A stretch of DNA of 64,000 nt, from assembly GCA_036365515.1 (NCBI GenBank), contig CM070876.1:101494310-101558309 (forward strand). Reading direction: 5' to 3'. This document shows positions 57,598-64,000 of this stretch, one piece after another (position 1 is the first letter of the stretch; every line of letters begins with the position of its first letter). Below the pieces are notes generated by a model, which did no database searches, had not been told where the DNA came from, and saw only the letters and a program-made list of their open reading frames with translations. This DNA comes from Torymus aiolomorphi. Its lineage: Eukaryota; Arthropoda; Insecta; Hymenoptera; Torymidae. The position numbers were made by a program, and so were the translations under genes.

Positions 57598-58643
57598 CTT
57601 TTTTAGTTGTAAAGGCAATTATTTATCAAAACACACCACAAAGGAAATAATATGTTATTATACTATACAATATTTTAAAACGAAAATGTTTAATTTTCTG
57701 TGCCAATATAAGTGTGCTCAATTTGAAAACAATTTGATGTAAACAGTAATAATTATTGACTATTACCGATCAATGCTGAATACTACCGATCACTATTGGA
57801 TACAGATGGTCAACACTTATTAACTTTTGTTATTATTTGATATAAGTGGTTAACCCTGGTAAATATTGATAATAGTAAAAATAGTAAAATTTTCCGCTCT
57901 TTCCATTTACGAGGTCACAAATAGGGGTTCCCATTTGAAAAAATCGATTTGACCTTCAAATGACCTTGATCATTGATCTCAAGGTCATAACCAAGGTCAC
58001 GATCAGTTGGACCGCTCCAAACCCTACAACTTCTGTATTTAACACTCGTATGCGTAATTATGGGAATGTTTGGATGCGTTGATTGATTTTGATTTTAAAC
58101 ATGACCATGACCATGACCTTGGCCTTGACTTAAGGACATATCTGAACGTAAAATTTTCCGCTCTTTCCATTTACGAGGTCAAAAATGGGGGTTCCCATTT
58201 GAAAAAATCGATTTGACCTTCAAATGACCTTGATAATTGACCACAAGGTCATAACCAAGGTTACGATCAGTTGGGTCCCTCTGAACCCTACAACTTTTGT
58301 ATTTAACAATTTGTCTCTTATACCTAATTATGGGAATGTTTTGATGCGTTGATTGATTTTGATTTTAAACATGACCATGACCATGATCATGACCTTGACT
58401 CAAGGACATATCTGAACGTAAAATTTTCCGCTCTTTCCATTTACGAGGTCAAAAGTGGGGGTTCCCATTTGAAAAAATCGATTTGACCTTCAAATGACCT
58501 TGATCATTGACATCAAGGTCATAACCATGGTCACGATCAGTTGGGCCCCTCTGAACCCTACAACTTTTGTATTAAAAGTTTTTTTCCATCTCCCTTAGTT
58601 TTCGAGATATTTGCCTGGTGGTTTTAAAATGGGACACCCGGTA

Positions 58644-59133
58644 TAATAGAGAAAGATTACGCAAGCGAGAGAACGGCTATGGCAAAATAGTTTGGAACGT
58701 TGGATAATAAAGTAAAAGAATTTCTGATTGGAAAATACAAAAGCAGAGGTCAATCTTGACTTTAGCTTGAAAAATTTATACGCGTTAATGGATATTGTAT
58801 TCAAAACTAAACAGTTCGTAATGAACTTATGCGATTTACTGGATCGCCAAAAGGTGCTGTTCGTTTAAATCGGCGGAATTAAATAAATCTTTGCTAAGCA
58901 TAAGAGATACGAAAAGTTTAGCTTTGCAGTTTTTTCTATCAAAAGTTCGATCTACTTCATTCGATTGGGTTGTGAAAGTAGATATAGTGTAATAGTAAAT
59001 TATTTATTGAAAGGGTACCTTTTACAAATAAGGACATTTTTTGTACGCAATGCAATCGTTTCCAGTTTTTCAGACCAAATCCGGATAACAAACGCTATTC
59101 GAGTTTATTATACAACTGCAAGTAGATGACCTA
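58644..59133. other. Likely gypsy-derived tail, no clear ORF
   Basis: This follows the mariner insertion and may be the rest of the gypsy 3' region. Short plus frames are broken by stops and no LTR match to 43965-45490 is seen. Confidence 0.35.
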
Positions 59134-59205
59134 TGGGGATTCGGGTCCACGTGGGGATTCGGGACCATGTGGGGATTCGGGCTCACGTGGGGATTCGGGA
59201 TCAGG
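59134..59205. repeat. 18-bp tandem repeat x4
   Basis: Four units of TGGGGATTCGGG plus six variable bases (TCCACG, ACCATG, CTCACG, ATCAGG). Confidence 0.95.
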
Positions 59206-59293
59206 GAGGATATGAGACCGCGGACTCCTAGGGAGCTGGAAAGCATTAAAAAAATATATTGAGAACATTTGTTCCATCGTTTACATATTTAGT

Positions 59294-59309
59294 CGCCCTG
59301 AAAAGGGCG
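59294..59309 (-). terminator. Histone-type 3' stem-loop
   Basis: On the minus strand CGCCCTTTTCAGGGCG: a 6-bp stem with loop TTTC, and A immediately after the loop, as in animal replication-dependent histone mRNAs. It lies 19 nt after the stop of the Gln-rich ORF. No clear purine-rich histone downstream element follows. Confidence 0.72.
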
Positions 59310-59328
59310 GATTGAAATAACAAAGAAA

Positions 59329-59715
59329 TTAAAGTTGCCGCGCAACTTTAGCGGACTGAGGTCTGTAATATCCAACACAGAGGACCTCCGGTGATGAATT
59401 ATGTGACTCGATGGTAATCACCTCATGTGTCCGCTGCTGCTGCTGCCGCTGCTGTTCTTGTTGCTGCTGCTGCTGCTGCGGTTCTTGTTGTTGCCGTGAT
59501 TCTTTTTGCTGCTGCGGTTGTCGCTGGGACTGGGCACCTCGAGGCTCCTCAATATACCGCCGCGTCTCCACGTCATACACCAACACATGGTCTGGAGAAT
59601 CCGGGCCACATGTTGATGTAGGACGCGGAGGTTGTAGCGGTGATTGAAAAGGCTCGGACTCAGCCATTTCTTCGAGCGCGGCTGTAGCAACTACACAGAG
59701 TGCATCCAAACTCAT
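59329..59715 (-). CDS. Gln-rich protein gene with histone-type 3' end
   Basis: 128 codons from the ATG at 59715. The frame is open further upstream to 59883, but that longer version would cross the TATA box, so the shorter start is preferred. Sequence: MSLDALCVVATAALEEMAE, a Pro-rich stretch, HVLVYDVETRRYIEE, a Gln-rich tract (about residues 63-95) and a C-terminus with VLCVGYYRPQ. It has no signal peptide, membrane segment or known domain, and no visible intron. TATA ends about 37 bp upstream and a histone stem-loop follows. I do not recognise the protein. The architecture suggests a non-polyadenylated, possibly S-phase or germline mRNA. Confidence 0.6.
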   Translation of the reverse strand: MSLDALCVVATAALEEMAESEPFQSPLQPPRPTSTCGPDSPDHVLVYDVETRRYIEEPRGAQSQRQPQQQKESRQQQEPQQQQQQQEQQRQQQQRTHEVITIESHNSSPEVLCVGYYRPQSAKVARQL

Positions 59716-59751
59716 CTTGACGAGTGTACCGAACTCATGAAAGCGCTCCAG

Positions 59752-59758
59752 TTTTATA
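59752..59758 (-). promoter_or_regulatory. TATA box of the Gln-rich gene
   Basis: TATAAAA on the minus strand (GTGTATAAAACTGG), 37-43 bp before the ATG. This leaves a 5' leader of only about 10-15 nt, as in histone genes. Confidence 0.6.
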
Positions 59759-59759
59759 C

Positions 59760-60038
59760 ACGAAGCGCGGACCTGCACGCCGCTGCGCGAGAGCCGCCAC
59801 CACCGCCGCCGCCACCGCCACCGCTCGAGCAAATGCTGTGATTGGTGCGGAGCAGCTCTTCGCCACCACCGCCGCTCGAGCAAACGCTGTGATTGGTACG
59901 GAGCAGCTCTTCGCTGCCGCCGCTCGGCATTGGCGCGGAGAAGATGCGGTCGCGCGCTGATTGATGCCGACCAGCTCTACGCCGCGACCGCCGCCGCCGC
60001 CGCTCATTGATTCGCGGCGGAGCAGCTTCGACGATCCT
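59760..60038. promoter_or_regulatory. Shared divergent promoter with CCAAT boxes
   Basis: Between two outward-facing TATA boxes lie three related segments (about 59830-59870, 59885-59920 and 59925-59945), each with TGATTGG or CATTGG (CCAAT on the minus strand) followed by a GCGGAGCAGCTCTTCG block or its variant. Surrounding DNA is (CCG)n-rich. A compact, GC-rich bidirectional promoter with repeated CCAAT boxes is typical of histone pairs. Confidence 0.55.
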
Positions 60039-60045
60039 TATAAAT
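60039..60045 (+). promoter_or_regulatory. TATA box of the hairpin-array unit
   Basis: TATAAAT in CGATCCTTATAAATGAG. Transcription would start near 60070 and run through the six hairpins to the histone-type stem-loops at 60809 and 60915. Confidence 0.55.
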
Positions 60046-60121
60046 GAGACCCGCCCGGCTGCAACAACACTTCTCTCGCGCGAGTGCCCGAGTGCGGGTC
60101 GCTGCGCGAGCCCTCGCTACT

Positions 60122-60705
60122 CTTCAAACGGCAGTTAGGTGTTTTAACCGACTGCATATTTGGGACTGCGAGGGAAAACGAGGCTCTTCTCGCGCGCGTC
60201 TTTTACTCGCGTAAATCCTCTCCGCATGCTATTTCAACGTTTTCAAACAGCAGTTAGGTGTTCTAACCGACTGCATATTTGTGAACGCAAAACTCTTTTC
60301 GCGCGCGTCTTCATAACCTTCGCGTGCATGTTATTTAGACGTTTTCTCACACCCGTTTTCAAATCGCAGTTAGGTGTATTAACCGACTGCATATTTGAGA
60401 ATGTGATAGAAAGCGAAACTTTTCGCGCGCGTCTTCCTAACCTTCGCGTGTATGCTATTTTAATGTTTACAAATAGCAGTTAGGTGTTCTAACAGACTGC
60501 ATATTTGTGAGCGCGAGATTCTTTTCGTGCGCGTCTTTACAACCTTCGCGTACATGTAGTTTCGACGTTTTCAAATCGCAGTTAGGTGTAGTAACCGACT
60601 GCATGTTTTGAGAATGCGAGACTCTTTCGTAACCTTCGCGTACATGTAATTTCGACGTTTTCAAATAACAGGTAGGTGTATTAACCGACTGCATATTTGA
60701 GAATC
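60122..60705 (+). repeat. Six-copy hairpin repeat
   Basis: The units are clearly related along their whole length and shorten towards the 3' end. In copy 4 one outer-stem pair is A-T where copies 3, 5 and 6 have T-A, which keeps the pairing. Copy 2 has a T-T mismatch and copy 1 a T-G wobble there. Copies 4 and 6 also have unpaired changes in the core. Confidence 0.85.
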
Positions 60706-60808
60706 GCATGCGTCAAAACGCTGGAAGACTCAAACTTTTTCATGAATCTTTACAATCTCTCTCGTTTTACTCACAAATGTTTATACCTTTCTCAGGACCA
60801 ACTCAATC

Positions 60809-60824
60809 GGTTCTTCTCAGGACC
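60809..60824 (+). terminator. Histone-like stem-loop, imperfect
   Basis: GGTTCTTCTCAGGACC forms a 6-bp stem with one G-U pair; the loop is TCTC. It is related to the better copy 106 bp downstream, and both are followed by ACCT(A/G)CAAAT. Confidence 0.5.
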
Positions 60825-60914
60825 TACAAATCTCAACAAACAAACTTATTCATTATTTCAAGGACCCTGTTATTTTCGACTAAATTTATTATATGAAATG
60901 GTTTTATGTATATC

Positions 60915-60930
60915 GGTCCTTTTCAGGACC
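60915..60930 (+). terminator. Histone-type 3' stem-loop of the hairpin unit
   Basis: GGTCCTTTTCAGGACC matches the metazoan histone mRNA stem-loop consensus in stem length, TTTC loop and the A after it. Confidence 0.68.
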
Positions 60931-62041
60931 TGCAAATTTCAACAACAAACTTATTTATTATTTCAAGCGTAAAGAGCCTTACGATTTTCGACCAATTTAT
61001 TATATGAAATCGTTTATATAGAAAGAAATAGTGATGAAAGTCTTATTATGAAACGCTATTTTCTTACACTCTCCCATAACACGCTTCCCTATTATGAAAC
61101 ATTTTTTCTTTATTAGCGGTAATTTCAGTATAAATTTAGTTGAAAACTATGAAGAAAATCTGAAACGGATATGAATTTTTTCATAAGTACTTAAAACTTG
61201 CGTGGTTGTAATGTGCGTCGATTGCGTCTAACTATTTTAATTCAAAAACATCATGAATAAACCTATTTTATATTTATTTCTATGCAAATATATAGCCGTT
61301 TAATCTATATTAGTAGCTCTGATGTACAGTATTGGTAGGTTTAGACACGATTTACAGGTTTATGTACAAATGATGTAAAGTTTAAAAGCACAAATACTTT
61401 AAAAATTTATATATTTAAACTGCATTGTAAATGAGATTCGAAATAAAAGCTCTTTTATACTGTTTCGTAATAGAGACCTGCAGTTCGTTGCATACATATA
61501 GTGAAACAGCTAATAAAAATCAGTGAATTAGTATATAATATTAGATGTATATAAACATTTGAAAAATGACTATAAATGCAAACAGGAACAGGTTCGGTTC
61601 AAAGGGCAATCGCTGGATTATAAGAGCTTCGAAACGGCGAGACAAAACAAATTTTTTAGCATTTTATACACAAAAAAATCATTTATTTATTAATGCATAT
61701 GTAAAAAAGTAGCACATGAATGTAAATATATTTTGTTCTTATTTAAAGTTTAAACGTTTCAAATCACTTATGTCTTTATAGCTTAGTCCGAAAATTCTAC
61801 GCCAGTACGCGGTACATAATAAACACGTATATAATACACATGCTTTTTTCTTTATATGAATCCAGTGGTTGTATTAGGTCATATTTCGTCGACACGACGT
61901 ATCCATTCAAAACATGAGCCCATCGAGCCACTGTTTACTTTTTCTTTCTCTCGCTCTACACCGCTGTGTAGACCCCCCCTCCTCCCTACTCCAGGTACGA
62001 GCTACGGCGCTGCATGCATGTGGCGCTGCGTGCGCGCTTTA
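60931..62041. other. AT-rich spacer, no gene seen
   Basis: No supported ORF or repeat. Composition becomes GC-rich after about 61870, near the promoter of the next gene. Confidence 0.5.
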
Positions 62042-62044
62042 GGT

Positions 62045-62051
62045 TATAAAA
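62045..62051 (+). promoter_or_regulatory. TATA box of the Pro-rich gene
   Basis: TATAAAA in AGGTTATAAAAACGC, 41-47 bp before the ATG at 62092, leaving a very short leader. Confidence 0.62.
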
Positions 62052-62091
62052 ACGCTCACGCTATCGAGTCGCGCTCATTCTCTCTAGCAGA

Positions 62092-62550
62092 ATGGACCCG
62101 AAAAAACGCCACCGCATGTCAGAGAGTCGCCTTCGTCGCAACCGCCGGCGAAAGGATTGGCCGCGAATCCCAGGCATCAGTCAGCGCGACATGAGACACA
62201 TGATGTCAGAAGCGGGCCGACCTCCTCCTCCTCCTCCTCAACCGCCTGTTGCAGCATCACCTCCACCGCAACCCTTACGCTTCTCCACCCCTCCACCTAC
62301 GTTTCCTTCAATACCTCCTCTTCTTTCGCCTCTTCCTCCCTCACCTCCTCTTCCTGCTTCACCTCCACCTCAACCTTCTCCACCACCTCAACCACCATCA
62401 CGACTCAGAGCTGAGCTTCGGGCCTTCCTCGCCCCTATAAGGCCAGAGGAGCGGGTACGTCTGGTCCGGACGGCGCTGAGGCAGGTGGTGGAGATGAAGG
62501 TGAAGGAACAGCTTCGCGAGTGGCGAGCGGAGAGGTCCCGCGAAAGGTAG
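62092..62550 (+). CDS. Basic proline-rich protein gene with histone-type 3' end
   Basis: 152 codons. The N-terminus (residues 1-42) is strongly basic: MDPKKRHRMSESRLRRNRRR, then DWPRIPGISQRDMRHMM. A long Pro-rich middle (about 43-104) is of the PPP/PPQP/SPPLP type. The C-terminal 48 residues look helical and basic (ELRAFLAPIRPEERVRLVRT, ending RAERSRER). No known domain, signal peptide or membrane segment. TATA lies 41 bp upstream, there is no visible intron, and a histone stem-loop starts 18 nt after the TAG. The basic ends suggest nucleic-acid or chromatin binding, which is inference. Other frames over the Pro-rich part are shadows. Confidence 0.65.
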   Translation: MDPKKRHRMSESRLRRNRRRKDWPRIPGISQRDMRHMMSEAGRPPPPPPQPPVAASPPPQPLRFSTPPPTFPSIPPLLSPLPPSPPLPASPPPQPSPPPQPPSRLRAELRAFLAPIRPEERVRLVRTALRQVVEMKVKEQLREWRAERSRER

Positions 62551-62567
62551 TAAGCTACCGTCAAATC

Positions 62568-62583
62568 AGCCCTTTTCAGGGCT
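62568..62583 (+). terminator. Histone-type 3' stem-loop
   Basis: AGCCCTTTTCAGGGCT: a 6-bp stem, TTTC loop, A following. Flanked by TCAA before and AACA after, as in histone mRNAs. The downstream sequence is not purine-rich. Confidence 0.74.
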
Positions 62584-62599
62584 AACATAAACAATCAAA

Positions 62600-62870
62600 T
62601 TCTCTCTCTATTTCATTCATACGTCGCGTTTTTCGCGCGCGCCCCTCTCGTTGCTGGCGAATACCCCCTCCCCTCCCGCCGCGGACGCCTGCGCCCCTCT
62701 CTAGTCACTCGTATACATGCGCCTCTCACTGCTGGCACGCGTGCCGTTCTCTCGCCGCTGGTGCGCGTATCCCTCTCTCCTCGCTGGCGCGTGCCTCTCT
62801 CACCGCGCGTGTTTACATGAGGCTCATACTACTGGTGCGCACGTCTATCTCATTGTTGACGGCGCTTGAT
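62600..62870. repeat. Degenerate CTCTCTCGCTGGCGCG-type repeats
   Basis: About eight loose copies of a 25-35-bp unit (CCTCTC..CGCTGGCGCGT) with no coding frame. Confidence 0.6.
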
Positions 62871-63315
62871 TGTATTCAGATACGAAATCGAGTTCTTACA
62901 TCTACTTGACAAAACGAACTCGCTTTGTTGACCAGCAATCGCAACTGTCCAAAAATTATTTTATACATTGCAAAATACTGAACGATATTTCTGGGATTTT
63001 ACTTTAGAATCAAAGGGATATTAGTTTAAATTAATACGAAAAAATAGCGAGTTTATAATCGATGAAATCTTTTTTTTTACTAATTTCGCGTTTTGTCACA
63101 TTAAATATAGTATATAGTACTTGTATTTTATTAACTATAAACGAGTGCATCCTTTAATCATATTCTAAAAAAAAAATATGTTCTCACTAGTTAACTAAAA
63201 TGCCCAATCATCAAAGTAATCGAAAGAAATCTGTTTCAGGTAGTATTAAATAAAATTATTTCAAACGCTATTAAAGAAACAATTTTTTAAAATTTATATT
63301 CCTTTCATTTAACTA
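62871..63315. other. AT-rich spacer, no gene seen
   Basis: Unique AT-rich DNA without an ORF of note or a clear repeat. Confidence 0.5.
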
Positions 63316-63699
63316 CAAGGGGTGTTCAAAAAGTAAATTTCCCTAGTCTGCCGTTTTGCCCCAGCGCCATCTAGCGAGCTGGGACCGAACATAGTTTTAG
63401 TTTAGGATATACCGACAAGAGCGGAACCGGTCTTAGCTGCCGAATAAATTTTTTTCATCAGTACCGGCTCGGAAACCATGGAGCTAGCTGTGAAAAACGT
63501 GTCCACCTGTGAGTTGCGTGCAGTTATTCGCTTTTTAACTGCAAAAGGGCTTAATGGCAACGAAATTCACACTGAATTAGTGCATTGTAACGGGCTAAAA
63601 GCTGTCCTCGATGCGCTATATCTCAACGCGGACTTGCCGATGAACGGCGCAGCAATTAACAGGCGCGAGCACATATTCGTGCCAGCCCTAGATGATTAG
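63316..63699 (+). pseudogene. Mariner element, 5' fragment
   Basis: Starts with a mariner-like terminal sequence (TACAAGGGGTGTTCAAAAAG) and a leader, then ATG at 63478. The first ~35 residues (NVSTCELRAVIRFLTAKGLN then GNEIHTEL) match the N-terminal helix-turn-helix of mariner/SETMAR-type transposases. From about residue 38 the frame no longer resembles the family and stops at 63697, so the catalytic domain is absent. The remainder may be lost or replaced. Confidence 0.7.
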
Positions 63700-64000
63700 C
63701 GGTCCGTCAGCTCCGTGCTGTTGCTCGCCGTCGGCTGATTTCAGCAGCAGCCGCGCCTTTTCGCTCCGTTACAACGCGCAACTTCGTCGTCGCGCTCTCT
63801 CTCGAGCGTACTGCCCCAGCTGCTCAGTTATCACGCGAGTACTACGTACTCGCGACCGCGCAGGCCGGCGGTATTCTTCACCGTGCCACCGAATAGGGAA
63901 TTGAAATTAGGCTGCGTGAAATAATACGCGAACAAATAAAAGCAACGAATTATCTTTATTGGAGTCCTGGAGGCTGTTCACTATTTACACGCGCGGCGCG
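63700..64000. other. GC-rich window edge, no recognised gene
   Basis: GC-rich sequence with CGCGC and TCGTCGTCGCG blocks. A 70-codon frame at 63692-63904 has no recognisable motif. The last ~60 bp (TTTATTGGAGTCCTGGAGGC) could be the edge of another repeat cut by the window. Confidence 0.3.

Larger units (their letters stand above)
55691..58643. mobile_element. Tc1/mariner-superfamily element with satellite arms
   Basis: Ends CCGGGTGTCCCATTTTAAAA (55693) and its complement (to 58641), with TA on both sides, as in Tc1/mariner insertions. Each arm is about 750 bp and contains roughly three ~265-bp tandem units (starts near 55761, 56031 and 56295 on the left; mirrored at 57890-58580). The units are rich in TGACCTTGAGGTCA-like blocks and a GGTCATGGTCATGGTCATG stretch. 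A transposase pseudogene lies in the centre on the minus strand. Confidence 0.85.
60070..60930 (+). ncRNA. Putative ~0.86-kb transcript of six tandem hairpins
   Basis: A TATA box, a body of six tandem units and two histone-type stem-loops define one possible transcription unit. Each unit has a hairpin GCAGTTAGGTGT...TAACCGACTGC, with an outer stem TTTTCAAAT/ATTTGAGAA in the fuller copies. Core starts are 60131, 60250, 60366, 60476, 60578 and 60668. Between hairpins is a CGCGCGTCTT...CCTTCGCGT spacer. Frames do not stay in phase across units, since spacing is 119, 116, 110, 102 and 90. An 85-codon frame from ATG 60226 exists but is not repeated in phase. A structured non-coding RNA is therefore preferred over a protein. 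Confidence 0.5.

Noticed and set aside
60160..60483. 107-codon ORF through the hairpin array
   Set aside because: It has no ATG at its start, and the repeat spacing changes frame, so units do not encode a repeated peptide.
59294..62583. Histone gene cluster
   Set aside because: The 3' stem-loops and promoters are histone-like, but neither ORF resembles H1, H2A, H2B, H3 or H4.
38940..62583. Integrated polydnavirus or other DNA-virus segment
   Set aside because: An env-like remnant and intronless genes could suggest it, but no viral core gene, circle-excision motif or viral gene family is recognisable.

Overview
The window looks like a transposon-dense, AT-rich block of an insect nuclear genome. 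The evidence is Penelope-like elements carrying hammerhead ribozymes, a Ty3/gypsy element with a complete gag-PR-RT-RNaseH-IN order, an envelope remnant of the insect errantivirus/baculovirus-F type, and hAT-, piggyBac- and Tc1/mariner-type insertions. A hymenopteran is my best guess, but it rests on overall character only. I find no bacterial or organelle gene, no CRISPR array and no intact conserved host gene.

1-4.6 kb: a hammerhead-bearing foldback (208-1137), alternating-purine tracts, AT-rich DNA and a possible last exon with an ankyrin-like motif (3972-4070, minus). 4.6-31.1 kb: one giant inverted-repeat structure. Its ends begin CAGTGTTGGG and are flanked by the same 8-bp direct repeat, CTTTTGCA, which is how a hAT insertion looks. 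It is 26.5 kb long and contains no visible transposase. Its outer arms are about 3.5-3.8 kb, and its interior is made of divergent ~90-bp repeats in nested palindromes, with a further 3.6-kb foldback near the middle. The left arm also carries a 3.5-kb Penelope-like element whose empty target is preserved in the right arm.

31.1-44 kb: small hairpin elements, a minus-strand LTR element with gag-like fragments but no pol (about 33.58-37.68 kb), a tRNA-like sequence, a broken env-like gene (38.9-40.5 kb) and more foldbacks. 44-59 kb: a decayed gypsy element on the plus strand. It has been invaded three times: its LTR by a hammerhead foldback, the PR-RT junction by a TTAA-flanked piggyBac-type foldback, and the region 3' of integrase by a mariner-superfamily element with satellite-like arms. 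No 3' LTR was found.

59.3-62.6 kb is the part I consider most unusual. Three transcription units each have a TATA box and a canonical histone-mRNA-type 3' stem-loop, but none encodes a histone. They are a minus-strand Gln-rich ORF, a plus-strand unit made of six tandem hairpins that shares a divergent CCAAT-rich promoter with the first, and a plus-strand basic/proline-rich ORF. The two ORFs are intronless, start about 40 bp after TATA, and end about 20 nt before the stem-loop. This suggests non-polyadenylated, cell-cycle- or germline-regulated transcripts, which is inference. The window ends with a mariner fragment and GC-rich sequence with no recognised gene.
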